A DNA stretch of 64,000 nucleotides from contig CM026552.1 in NCBI GenBank assembly GCA_015143295.1, positions 60,630,944 through 60,694,943 of the forward strand, in the 5' to 3' direction. Shown piece after piece: positions 44,481 to 55,910 of the stretch (position 1 is its first letter; every line of letters starts with the position of its first letter). This stretch comes from Tetracentron sinense (Eukaryota; Streptophyta; Magnoliopsida; Trochodendrales; Trochodendraceae). Both the position numbers and the translations under genes were made by a program. Under the pieces are notes generated by a model. That model was given only the letters and a program-made list of their open reading frames with translations. It was not told the DNA's origin and did no database searches.

Positions 44481-44970
44481 AGTCGGAATCCATTGATAGA
44501 CCAGTAAGTGCCCAGTTAAGTATCTTTTTGAGAGCATCAACCCGTCAGGTTGTGGGCCATAAGTCCTCCATGAACTGACTAACCTGTGCTGCTTCACTGG
44601 GATCTGGCATCTGAGCCAGATAGGTTCGAACGATCTCTTGTCTAAGAATTCTTAGGGAGGACACATGAATGGCCCAGTCTTATGATGCACGGTAAGACTA
44701 CTATGGAATTCACTTTTGGCACACATACTTCGAGATCACTCGTCTGGCACAATATTTGAATTTAATTTTTGGATCCGACTAGAAAAGAATTGATTGTGGT
44801 GAAAAAACGGAGATTTGTACTTGTTTGGACACAATGGGAAGGGATTTGCCAATTACTAAGGACGTTAACATGTGTGCAACAAAACATGGAGTTGATTTGG
44901 GTTTACCTCGAACAAGTTCGTCTTCCGAAAACAAGTCTTGGGGGGCAAGATCCTTAGATGAGTTAACAAG
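44481..44970 (-). other. Eroded spacer between integrase and RNase H of element T
   Basis: It aligns by position with the RNase H-integrase linker. The text is too decayed for me to read motifs. Confidence 0.3.
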
Positions 44971-45660
44971 GCTCGATCAGTAGTCGGTGACCACGTTTCA
45001 GAGCATTTCTTGCCGAATCTAAAGGTTACAATTTGCAAGAGGAGGAATCCATCAAATCAAACTGGTTTGGTGTTGTCTTAGAAAGAAGATAACCGCAAAG
45101 CGGCATGATCAGTATACACAACGATTTTGGATCCAAGAAGGTAGGACCCGAATTTGTCTAAGGATCTCGACAGCCAATAACTCTTCGCGGTGGTGGTGTA
45201 ATTCAATGAAACAGTCCGAGAAGAGTTACTAGCATAGTAAATAGCATGAGGGGTTCCGATTCACCTTTGCCTAAGGACTGCCCCGATGAATAGCCGAAGC
45301 ATCACAGATCAGCGCAAAAAGGAAGAGACCCAATCAGGGTGGCTCTGCATAATTCGGACTGTAGAGAGTAGATGCCAGAGTTTTTAAAGGCCTCGAGACA
45401 TGAGTTATTAACGGAAAAAGGAATGTCCTGGCAAGAAGATGCTCAAGGGCAAGAGATTTTGCCTGCAATCCTTGATTTTAAACGACGATAAAACCCGTAA
45501 TGGCCAAGGAAGAGCGAACTTTCGCACTGTGGTGATGGGGCGAGACTTGAGGGAAAAGATCGATCTTGGTTTATCTACCTTAATACCCGTTTGACATAAA
45601 GTGCTCCAAGACAATGCCCTCTGAAACCATAAAATGGCTCTCACAACTCAACATAGATTG
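44971..45660 (-). pseudogene. Element T RNase H and RT end, eroded
   Basis: Minus strand: SYLLGSKIVVYTDHAAL then LLSK (about 45060-45165) is the RNase H of Athila/Tat type. Further along the sense start, GIKVDKP and a FYRR-like segment in shifted frames (about 45430-45600) mark the end of RT. Several frames must be combined to see them. Confidence 0.7.
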
Positions 45661-47585
45661 TCTCCTCACACCGACCTAAGACCCAACGACAAAATGGTGG
45701 AGAAGGTCATGAAGATGTTCCAAAGTATGGACAGTGATTCATAAAGGACTTCGAGAAATTTTTCTACCATGTCGGAGAAATGACATAACACCATTGAAAA
45801 GTCCACGAGGCATTAGGGCCAAAATTGGCTATGCGCCTATAGGGAAAAAGTGCCAAAAGGGCATGTGAATGTAGTTTTCTCGTGGTTTCCGAGTAGACGG
45901 CATTGATTATACCCAGAATAACCATATGGAAATAGTTAGTAACTTTTGCCCGCTAAAAGCTCTCGAATTTGATCAATAAATGGGGAGTGGGAGTGATCTT
46001 TCACTAGTCATGGAGTGAGTTCAATAGGTCAATGCAAACCCGCCACCCAGTAGTGACAAGCGTAGGGACCTCTCTCGTTGGGATTGGACAACGTGATGAC
46101 GGATTCTTTAGAATACCAGACTTGGGTAGGATTACCCACTTATTGCAGAGATGGGGTATATGAAGCCACATCAAGCGTTTCACAAATTCTTCATGGACAC
46201 CTCTTCAGATGTGGTCTAACCTTGTGTGCTTCTCGAGGAGGGTTTGGCATCCTCTTCAAGATGGAAGCGATGCATGACCACGGAAAAGGTCAATGCCCTT
46301 CAAATCAAACGATGGTCAACCCAATGGACCCCTTTGTGCTTTTGGCAGCCCGCCACAATTTACCTCTCTGTTCAACAAAAAATCAGAGGCAAAATGATTG
46401 GGAGAGTATTTGAGTCCCAAGACAGAAACATATTTGAGGTGAACCGGAGTGGCTTCAACTCAGAGGTGGTGGGTTTCGACGGATGGGGTGGTTGGAAATA
46501 ATAGAAGTGGGAGGTGAGGAGCGGTCAACCGAGCCTCATGGGTGAGCATCAAAAAGGAAGTGAATTGAAGATGGTGGACTTCCTTAATGGACTCTTTGAT
46601 ATCAAAGTCACCCATGTTAAAGGCTGCCAAAATGCCTCACAAGGATCATTTAGATAGATGTAAGAAGGGTATCCTCATCATCTCTTCAAATAGAATCAAT
46701 TAGAGCAATCTATGGAGGGAGGGCTAGTGAAAGAGTGAGAGGTTTAACCGGACTTTCAGGTTTCCAAATGAAAATATCCCCTCACCCCGGTCCGACAATT
46801 GATACAAGCATGGCCAGAGAAAAATGGTCGACGGAGGATCACCGCGAATTGTTTGTGAGGATTTGTACTGGTTCCATGTCAAGAACTAAAAGTCGACAGG
46901 AAGTAGAATTTATCGACTTTGATCAAAAACACTTCAATCATTCATCTAGGATTTAAACAGATCTGTAGCTAGTGGAGGATGAGATGTGGGGCTGAGGTCT
47001 TATTAAATCTAAATTCTCTAGATTACAAATGAAGGAAGGAGGTTAACACTAGCTCCTAGATGAGGAGTGCACGATCAATGGGTGATTTTTAACGCATGAG
47101 ATTGTTGCGGGACACCCGGAGCTTTGAATTTGGGACAAGGAGATGATTGTTGAAGGAGGAGCTCACGTGCTCGGTGTGCGACAGAAGGACGTACTTGGAA
47201 CATGAGTCGTTGATTTGCGCTTTTGGTGTGCACAAGTCCTTGAAAAATTTGGCATCTAAGCGGGCGCACGTGTGATTGCATCAAGTAGAGGCAAGTTGAT
47301 CTTCATGGTTTGAAGACTTCAATCCTATCATCCATTTGGGGGCTCCCTCTAGAAAAGGGGGGCTGGGTCCTTCAAACAGATGGAAAAGGGACTTAGCATT
47401 TGCCTCGAAGGTAGGGGGTTGGTGATGATGAAAGGTATGGGTGGAGTCAGGATAAAATTTATGCGGAAAATGGATACCCTAGCTCTTAATACCATAGAAA
47501 GAATCAAAATATCCAAGAGTTGTAGTCATATCACACCGGTGCATGCTTTTCACCAGGGAAGCTTACAAGGATACCATCAGAGAGA
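45661..47585. other. Unassigned sequence, probably upstream remains of element T
   Basis: There is no convincing gene. Short frames (for example 46078-46413 and 46735-46956) lack recognisable motifs and look like noise. RT and protease of T would be expected here but I cannot read them. Confidence 0.3.
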
Positions 47586-47880
47586 TTCTCGAAAAATCTA
47601 GAAGTCGATCCTTGTGCTTCGCTACCCACGAAGCTTAGAATCTCCTTTGGAATTTATAAAATCAAAGAGGAAGAAGAGGGCAGGAACAATGGTATAGACC
47701 TCTATCACCAAAACACTAAGGTTCAAAACACTAAATTTGCAAAACCCAATATGCACCACTATATAGCTCACAAAATCCTAGGGGTCTCCTAGGGTATCCA
47801 CAGTTTTGAGGAGAGGAGAGAAGCGAAACAAAATTCTGGAGAAAAGTGCTAATGGGCTAGGGTATAGAGGACACGGGATT
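47586..47880 (-). mobile_element. LTR fragment homologous to insert M
   Basis: Reverse-complemented, it matches 30300-30560: the leader after the TATA box, CCTAGGGG.TCTCCTAGGG, GTGGTGCA..TTGGGTTTTG and GGTGATAGAGGTCTA. It is therefore a second, diverged copy of that LTR in the opposite orientation. Confidence 0.65.
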
Positions 47881-48674
47881 TGGTTCACTGTGGCTATGAA
47901 TAGGTGTCAGTGAATAGTGCCTTGTGTGTAAGGCTTAGAGCCTTCATCTTGTCTGGGTATGGGAGTCAAGTAAGTATTTTAGGGGATGGGTTGAGGCTCA
48001 AAAAGAGCGTAAGTAGACACTCTAAGTGGGTTTAAATTCAAGGTTTAAAATATCCTAGTGCTTAAAGGGTCATTAAGTAAATAGTGCGGGGGAATCGTGC
48101 GGTGAATAGTGCTAGGAATAGTGCTTGTGAGCTCAAAGTACTCTATGTGCTTGTGAATTAGGTGAGGAGTTATAAGTCAGTAGTATGGTTTTAGGTGGGT
48201 GCGGTAACTAAAGAAACACATTGATGTTATATGGGTGTTTTAAAATAAAAAAAGGGGGAAAGTTATCCGTGTCAAATAGGGGTGGATGCTTACCATACCT
48301 GCAACTTGAGGAGATCTAGTGGGGTCATAGCTATCGGAATCGAGAATTCTGACCATTAGATAGATGTTGACCCCTCTTTAAAGTTCATGTTTACAGACTT
48401 TGAATTGGATTAGAAGTTAAGTAAAATGTGGGATTCCGGAACCTGGTCTACTGAGAATTCCTGGAAACGTTTGGACACGTCCACTTGTGGGTCATTTCGA
48501 CATTTTTAAAAAAAAAAAAACTAATAATGGCATGTCAAAACATGAAAGTTGTTCCTCTTTTGAATGTTAAAATCAAACGCACGTGAATCTCAAAATCCAA
48601 CATGGATTCAAAGGTAGGGCCCGTCCTCTTAAAACATCGAGGCAGACAAAACAAGACAGCAATGGGCGGGGGAC

Positions 48675-48812
48675 CAGCGGCTTGTCGACCCCGCCAAAGG
48701 GTCGATGGTCAGACCAAGGGTCGACCCTTCGCACTTGTTTTGTTATGGGGTTCATTTCCAAGACCCCCAATCAAACCAGTCGACCCCGCGTCCACCTACA
48801 GTCGACCCCTCC
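48675..48812 (+). repeat. GTCGACCC repeat cluster in LTR L
   Basis: Five copies of GTCGACCC or its complement GGGTCGA occur within 140 bases, in the position held by CGATCG palindromes in H. Confidence 0.7.
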
Positions 48813-49574
48813 ATGTTTTTTTGTGCTGAAACCGATCTGTTGGATCTTTTAAGGGTATGGGGGTCTGTGGGCAACCATTTGGCTATAATACAAGCACTTT
48901 CGTTTCCTTGGCTTATGTTTAAAAAACCGTAGAGATATTTTGACAGAGGGAAAAGAGAGATACAGATAATTAGGGTTCTTGCAAAGGGTTTTGCTGGCTT
49001 CGTCAAGGATCGATAGGTGAAGGTGGTTCTTGCTTCGAAGCCCGATATTCACTTCATTGAGCTTTTCAAGCTGGGTGTATTCAATAAGATTCTCAAAGCT
49101 TTTATACGCTGCAAGAGTTCTTATCAAAACGGTCGACACACTCACTACTTACCATGTACTCTTCTCTTGCGGAAAACCATGATTAAAGTATGTTCTTGGG
49201 ATTGATTGGATGTTGATTTTATACTTAGAGTAAACTACCACTATAGGCACTCTATGTGTTTGGGTAAATGGCCTCCAAGGTATTATGTGTAAGTATGTTC
49301 CTAAGTTTCTATGAAATGGAAGTTATCACAGTATTGAGTTCTATGAAATATGAGGCTAGGTTACAGTTTCTAATCCACATGAGCTCGCTCAAGTATTATA
49401 TGACTCTAGTTCACGAGTCTGCATGATTAGATGATGTTCTCACAAGGAAAAGGTTTATTAAGTTAATAAGTTAAGGTTCGTTTCAAAAGGGTTTGTGTTC
49501 AAAGTTAAGGTTCCAAGTGGTTTTGATAAAGAGGGTGGTTATCAAAAGGGATTGCTCAAAGAATGATTTCCAGG

Positions 49575-49877
49575 ATCAAAGGGCTTAGGCCTTGTTGGAA
49601 AGAGCGCTTTGATACGAATCAAGGGAGTTACCTCCTTGCTGTAAAGTATCACTTTGATTTAGACTCAAGGGGAGCTACTCCGGGCTTGGAAATTCTCGCC
49701 TTGATTCGACTCAGGGAGTTACCTACTATTGTAAAGTATCGCTTGATTCGACTCAAGGAGTTTACTCATTGCTTGAAAGTATCGTCTTTGTTTTGAATCA
49801 AGGGAGTACCTCCTTGCTGAAAAGTACGCTTTGTTTTTCGGACTCAAGGGGTATTTAGGGACAACTAGCTTGTAAAG
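49575..49877 (+). repeat. About 60-85-bp degenerate tandem repeat at the gap edge
   Basis: Units of GACTCAAGGGAGTTACCTCCTTGCT...AAAGTATCGCTTTGATT repeat four to five times and run into the N block. The repeat may explain the failure to assemble across it. It also sits where other LTRs have their leader arrays. Confidence 0.75.
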
Positions 49878-49977
49878 NNNNNNNNNNNNNNNNNNNNNNN
49901 NNNNNNNNNNNNNNNNNNNNNNNNNNNNNNNNNNNNNNNNNNNNNNNNNNNNNNNNNNNNNNNNNNNNNNNNNNNNN
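49878..49977. other. Assembly gap (100 N)
   Basis: Exactly 100 undetermined bases, the usual placeholder for a gap of unknown size. Neighbouring sequences on the two sides need not be adjacent in the genome. Confidence 0.99.
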
Positions 49978-50421
49978 TCGATACGAACGAGAGTGGCTTG
50001 CGGTTCAAGTAGTGATCAATGTTTGTGTGAAAGATGGTCCTAGCAAGGGATCGAGGGTGGAGTTTGGCAACAGCAGTCTGTGCGCCTCGCTATTTGACCG
50101 TTTGATATCCGCGTTCTGTGAATGTTGCTTACGAGTCAGCTCTCCCACCTACATCCGCGTTCACACGTTTTCCACGGTATTGCTTCGGAAGTAACATTGC
50201 GACCCTTCTCATGTACTAGAATTCGAACCGTTGAAATTCGAAGATCTCACTTTGGTTGAGGAAGCCGATTCACACTTGGGATCGCATAGATCAAGTGCTT
50301 CGCCAAACAAACTACCATTTGGGTCTCCTACTAGTGCTTGGGCAACACCAGCTCGGGTAAAGAAGGCTACACGGTGAGCGTGAAGCCGAAGTCAAAGCGA
50401 AGTACCCAGAAATCTTTGAAT
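49978..50421 (+). pseudogene. Element F pol, chromodomain end only
   Basis: The last codons read EREAEVKAKYPEIFE and a stop (50419-50421), matching B's [14 protein letters not shown]. Upstream, EDLTLVEE and DQVLR appear in shifted frames. The rest of the element is absent or beyond the gap. Confidence 0.75.
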
Positions 50422-50523
50422 GAGTTTTGATAAGTTTGTATATGACTTGTAATTTTCTTGTTGCTTTGTAATGCAAGTAGCGTCTAAATTTCGAGGACTA
50501 AATTTTTTGTAAGGAGGGAAGGA
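50422..50523 (+). other. 3' untranslated region and polypurine tract of element F
   Basis: TTTCGAGGACTAAATTTTTTG, followed by TAAGGAGGGAAGGA directly before the LTR, is the sense counterpart of B's 19952-20042. Confidence 0.75.
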
Positions 50524-50739
50524 TGTAGAGCCCCGGCCTTTTCACATTTACTGCATGACCCTTCGTAGCCATTTTTCCTTTAAAGTAATGCAATTAATAA
50601 ATAAGGAAGAAATTAGAAATTCTGAAAGTCAGAAATGTTCGTTTTCGAAGTACGAACCCAACGCAAGTTGAATCGTCAAAATCGGACGAACGAGTCAAAA
50701 GTTATGGCCAAAACCGTTTGGGACCGCAGACCACCGATT

Positions 50740-50925
50740 CGCTCGGTCCATGGAGCGATCGATCGGTCCAAAACGATCGCTCGGAGGCTATCGACTGGTC
50801 GAGATTTTTACTATGGGGAAATTTTCAGGAGAAGTGAAATTTCAACCGATCGCTCGGTTATGAAACCGATCGATCGGTAGGCAACCGCTCGGATTGGTCA
50901 TTAACACCGATCGCTCGGTCCTCGC
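50740..50925 (+). repeat. CGATCG palindrome array in LTR F
   Basis: Seven units such as ACCGATCGATCGGT and ACCGATCGCTCGGT, some mutated, with the shared GTCGAGAT/GGGGAAATTTTC spacer. Confidence 0.8.
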
Positions 50926-51837
50926 GTTTTACAGAATTTCACTAAGGGCATTTTTCGGCATTCGGATGTTATACCCCTTTTCTTACTATAGGATTGCCCG
51001 AGCCTTTAGGGCTCATTCTCAACCTTAGAAGATTTGGGAGATTAGAGAGAAAGGAGAAGGTTTTCCAAAACCTAGGTTTCCATTTTGGAGAGAAATCAAA
51101 GGGTTTTGAAACCCTAGATCAACCTCAAGCCCGATTTCTTCAAGATTTTCGGTTCAAGCATTCGTGGAGCTCGTGTGGGGCACTCTCCTCAAGCTAGGGC
51201 AGCAACTCACGTGCGTTTGGTGGAGGATTTCTTCCCCCATTTGTCAAGGTCGGTACTTTTTACTACCCTCCTAGTTATAGCCTCTCCTTTCCTTATTTCT
51301 TCTTGTTTTCCTTCATATATATATATATATTATGAGATGGGCGGTAATGTATGGTAAATGGAGAGGGATGTTGGCGAATGGATGCCGTGTGGATGATGTA
51401 TTGAATGAATGGGGAAGGGCATTGTACTAATAATAAACATACAAGTGTGATGTGAGTATAACCCACCTAGAAAAGCATGTTGTAGGGTTAATGAATAATG
51501 AATTACCATGTTTGATGAAATGCCAAGGTGAATAAAATGAATGATAAATTAAGAAAATGCATGTTTAAGGTTTATGGAAATTGCTAGGGTTATGATAGTG
51601 TGATTGTTCGCTTTCCCTAAATGATATCAATATTAAATTGCCCAAATCATTGATGTTATGGTGTTATGAATTACTCAAATGCCATATTTAATTCCAAATG
51701 CAAGTATGCACACGACCTCACGAGCACGCATACATGACATGATTTACCGAGGTTTTCAAGAATGGGATTTAGAGGTGGGGCATATCGTACGATATGTTTT
51801 ACCTCGCTTTTGGCAAGGACAAGACAATCATGCATTT

Positions 51838-52085
51838 TCATAAGAAGGGTCTCCCTTCCCTCACAAGTGCATACATAACATAAGAAGGGCCTCCCTTCCC
51901 TCGCAAGTACATCTCACAAGAACATCTCACAAGTGAAAGGACATGACATGAGCATTTAGGAAGAAGGGTCTCCCTTCCCTCACAAGTAGTTTACTCTTCC
52001 AAGCATGATACAAGCAAGCATGACATGGCATGACAAGCATGGGCATTTAGGAAGAAGGGTCTCCCTTCCCTCACAAGTAGTTTAC
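51838..52085 (+). repeat. GAAGGG/CCCTTC hairpin array (LTR F)
   Basis: Four units of GAAGGGtctCCCTTCCCTCACAAG or the cct-loop variant. The outer TTTAGGAAG...AGTAGTTTAC text is repeated around two of them. Confidence 0.8.
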
Positions 52086-52412
52086 TTTCCAAGCAAGCAT
52101 GACATGGCATGACACGCACGATACGATAAGATAAGACAAACATGACAAGTTTTCAAGCAAGGAATGGTATTTTCAGTCAAGTCAAGTGCACGGTGTTTTC
52201 AAGGGTTTTATCGGCTTTTATGAATTCAAGCATGATTATATACTCCTTTACTTTATTGTCATGATATGAATTATTCCTGCTTTATATGCTTGAATTGTTT
52301 CCTGCTTTAGATATGTGAAATGCTTCCTGCTTCCTATACTGCTATGGTTTTGCTATGACTATTGGTTAGTATTTAGTACCCGCTGAGTATTCCATGCTCA
52401 GCCGTACTTCTT

Positions 52413-52532
52413 ATGTCGGCAGGTTCTGAGGGAGCTGCTGCTCCGTTTGATATCTGTGCTCCGAGCCCTTGGGTGGAGGAGGAGTACGTCGAGGAGCCTT
52501 TGGAGGAACCTCCCGTAGAGGGTTACCATTAG
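52413..52532 (+). CDS. LTR leader small ORF (MSAG family), F version, 39 aa
   Basis: Intact frame: MSAGSEGAAAPFDICAPSPW, then VEEEYVEEPLEEPP and VEGYH. It is identical in residues to the E copy. The hairpin CTGAG...CTCAG (52382-52402) and 11 further bases precede the ATG. No ribosome signal beyond this can be read, and the product is unknown. Confidence 0.5.
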   Translation: MSAGSEGAAAPFDICAPSPWVEEEYVEEPLEEPPVEGYH

Positions 52533-52833
52533 GTGGTTGTAGATTCTGAGTGAATAGCTGTGGGTGAGATGAGAGATATACTTTCATGTATTTTGGCGGG
52601 TCTGTCCGCACTTTCTTTTGGTTACTTTTGTATAACTTGGATTTGCGCATGTATATTCATAGAGGTTTGGTTAGACTTCCACTGTGTTTTATAGTTATGT
52701 TTCCGCTATAATGTCCTCTATTGTATATGCTCTGTGGGTTTTTGCAGGTTGGTTTGTCAAGCAAGTTATGTAAGTCATGATTGAGTCGTCCAAGATTCAC
52801 TCTAACTCCTAGGGTGGGTTTTGGGTCGCGACA

Positions 52834-55766
52834 TACTTTCACAAAAACTTGATCCCCTACTTGAAATTCCAAGTCCCTACGGCGCGTGTCCGCATAACTT
52901 TTCTGGCGATCTTGAGCGGCTTTCAATCGATCCCGAATGATCTTAACTATGTTTACAGTTTGCTCAATCAATTCTGGACCAAGTAATTTCCTTTCTCCTA
53001 CCTCATCCCAATAGAGAGGAGACCTACAACTTCGCCCATACAAGGCCTCAAATGGTGCCATTTGGATACTTGCCTGATAGCTGTTATTGTAGGCGAATTC
53101 AACCAAAGGCAAATGCTCTTCCCAACTGCCTCTGAAATCCATCATACAAGCCCGAAGCATGTCTTCAATGACTTGGTTCACTCTCTCGGTTTGTCCATCC
53201 GTCTGTGGATGAAAAGCAGTGCTGAAATCTAGTCGGGAACCCATAGCTTCCTGAAAGCTTTTCCAGAATCGTGATGTGAATCTTGGATCCCGATCCGACA
53301 CAATACTGACAGGCACTCCGTGCAACCTCACCACTTCCTTGATGTACAAAGCAGCTAACTGACTAGAGTTGAAAGTAGTTCGGTAAGGCAAGAAGTGAGC
53401 GGACTTCGTCAAACGATCCACTACTACCCATATCGCATCTGAACCCCTTGCCGTCTTTGGCAAGCCAACTATGAAATCCATGGATATGTTCTCCCATTTC
53501 CACTCGGGAATCGGAAGGGACTGTAATAGACCTGCGGGCCGCATGTGTTCTGCTTTCACCTGTTGACACACCAAGCACCGTGCTACATATTCCGCAACCT
53601 CCCTCTTCATATTCCGCCACCAAAAGTGACTCTTGAGGTTCCGGTACATCTTCGTACCCCCTGGATGCACTGTGTACTTCGAACGGTGTGCTTCGTCCAA
53701 AATCTCTCTTCGAAGATCTGCATTGGCTGGGACGCACAGTCTTCCCTTGAATGTGATAGCACCCCGACTAGTGAGAGAAAAGTCTTCACTGCCCTTGGCA
53801 ACTTCCTTGTCCCGGAAAGCCAACAATTCCGCATCCATGGCTTGATATTCTTGGATCAAATCTATAATGTACGGCCGAACCGTAACATTTGCCAAGGTAG
53901 GACCACGGACAGAGTTATTCACACTGATGTCCAGATTTGCCAAATCTTCTAGTAGCTTCCATTCTTGAACCAACATGTGTGCTAACAACCCTTGAGGTCT
54001 TCTACTCAGAGCATCAGCCACTACATTTGCCTTACCCGGATGGTATTGAATGGTACAATCATAATCCTTCAGAAATTCCATCCAACGCCGTTGCCTTAGA
54101 TTCAATTCCTTTTGGGAAAAGAGGTACTTGAGGCTCTTGTGGTCCGTATACACATAGAATTCCACCCCGTATAAGTAATGTCGCCAGATCTTGAGTGCAA
54201 ACACGACTGCGGCAAGCTCTAAGTCGTGCGTGGGGTAATTCTTCTCATGCTCCTTCAATTGCCTTGATGCATAGGCAATGACCTTCTTGTGTTGCATAAG
54301 CACACATCCAAGTCCAACGTGTGAGGCATCACTGTACACCTCATACCCAAGAGGTCCGGATGGCACTGTAAGGACAGGAGCTGTAGTAAGCCTCTTCTTC
54401 AGTTCCGTGAAACTGATCTCACACTTGTCGCTTCAAACAAACTGCGCATTCTTCCGTGTCAGGTGAGTAAGCGGTGCTGCAAGGCTAGAGAAACCCTCTA
54501 CGAATCTCCTGTAGTAGCCTGCCAGCCCAAGAAAGCTGCGTATCTCAGTAACACTCTTGGGCCTCGCCCAACTCATAACAACTTCTATCTTCTTCGGATC
54601 AACGGAGATGCCTTCCGCGGAAACAACGTGGCCTAGGAATGCCACCTCTTCCAACCAAAACTCACACTTGCTAATTTTGGCGTATAGCTTGTGCTCTCTT
54701 AACATTTCCAATGCAAGGCGAAGGTCGCGTATGTGATCTTCCCGTGTCTGGGAATAGACCAAAATGTCATCAACAAATACAATCACGCACCGATCTAGGT
54801 ATGGTCGGAACACCCGGTTCATCAAATCCATAAAGGCTGCCGGCGCGTTCGTGAGACCAAAAGGCATCACCAAGAACTCATAGTGCCCATATCGAGTCCT
54901 GAAAGCAGTTTTGGGAACATCTTCCACCTTAATCTTCAACTGGTGATAACCCGATCGAAGATCTATCTTTGAGAAAAATCTTGCTCCCTTCAACTGATCG
55001 AACAAGTCGTCAATCCTAGGCAATGGATACCTATTCTTTATAGTGACTTTGTTCAATTGCCGGTAATCGACACACATCCGCATCGAACCATCTTTCTTCT
55101 TGACAAACAACACTGGGGCACCCCATGGTGAGACACTTGGTCGAATGAAGCCAAGGCCTTGCAATTCCTCCAACTGAGTCTTTAACTCCTTGAGTTCCAT
55201 AGGGGCCATTCTATATGGAGCTCTGAATACAGGAGCTGTGCCTGGTGCAAGCTCGATCATAAACTCAATCTCCCTGTCTGGAGGCAATCCTGGCAACTCC
55301 TCTGGAAATACATCCAGGAACTCACTCACAACCGGAATAGTTGATGAGTCCTTTGCCTCGGGGTTAGCTACGCCCAACGTCGCAAAACGAGCAATAGATC
55401 TGCTTTTCAACCCGCGAAAGTGGAATGGTTTTCCTTCTACTGGCTTGAAGAGTACCATTTTCTCAAAGCAAGCTACATGCCCATGATGTGCTGCTAACCA
55501 ATCCATTCCCAATATAACATCAAAGTCTTGGAATCCAAGGACGATGAGATCAACCGCCAACTCGTGGCTTCCAACTTGGACCACACCATTTCTATACACT
55601 TTATCTGCCAATACTGTTTTGCCAAGAGGAGTCGAAATGGATAACTCCGGTTCTAGCTGACTTGGCTCCCCAGAAAAGCCTTCTGAAAAACTCGGCGAGA
55701 CAAACGAATGAGTAGACCCGGTATCAATCAATACTCGAGCCAAATACTCATTGACTAGTAGGGTTC
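52834..55766 (-). pseudogene. Element E pol, truncated, one nonsense codon
   Basis: From 55766: protease (DTGSTHSF), RT (VDDILVYS, about 54770), RNase H (YSDASH, TDHKS), integrase zinc domain (CLVCQQ), DFIVGL, SDRD and QTERVNQ all read in one frame. The exception is a TGA at 54433-54435, where B has Trp (TWSDKCE). It ends at FVKV where LTR F begins, so the GPF motif and chromodomain are missing. Confidence 0.92.
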
Positions 55767-55910
55767 CTGAAATTTTAGCTAGTTACGTCAATTCAAGCTT
55801 CAACAGTGTATACACGTAAGTAAATATATATATAGCATACCAACTACGTACACAAGGAATAAAACATAACACAACAATCACGAATAAGGAAAATAACTCC
55901 TAACGCGTAC
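55767..55910 (-). other. Predicted gag-pol intron of element E (144 bp)
   Basis: Donor CAAG^GTACGCG and acceptor AATTTCAG^GAACC. The splice joins CAA-G to GA-ACC in the protease frame. Unspliced gag ends three codons in, at TAG. Confidence 0.72.

Larger units (their letters stand above)
47885..49877 (+). mobile_element. LTR L: H-like LTR in plus orientation, truncated by the gap
   Basis: 47885-48070 matches the reverse complement of H at 6700-6935 (GTGAATAGTGC, AAAGAGCGTAAG, ACTCTAAGTGGG). AAAACATGAAAGTTGTTCCTCTT at 48538 matches H near 6280. The U3 repeat is GTCGACCC instead of CGATCG. Downstream text (49000-49500) is leader-like without genes. The left edge is unclear. Confidence 0.6.
50524..52833 (+). 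mobile_element. 3' LTR of element F (2310 bp), plus orientation
   Basis: It starts TGTAGAGCCCCGG after a polypurine tract and ends GGGTCGCGACA. The next base is inside E's pol, so F (or part of it) landed in E. It is close in sequence to E's own LTR but reversed, which makes the pair look like inverted LTRs. Confidence 0.88.

Noticed and set aside
46078..47601. Short frames of 69-111 aa as accessory genes of element T
   Set aside because: There is no motif, no conserved neighbour and no codon signal, which fits decayed spacer sequence.
52411..52650. 79-aa frame opposite the small ORF in F, and the same at 57691-57930 in E
   Set aside because: It lies antisense to the element RNA, has no conserved start in other LTRs, and third-position changes favour the sense frame.
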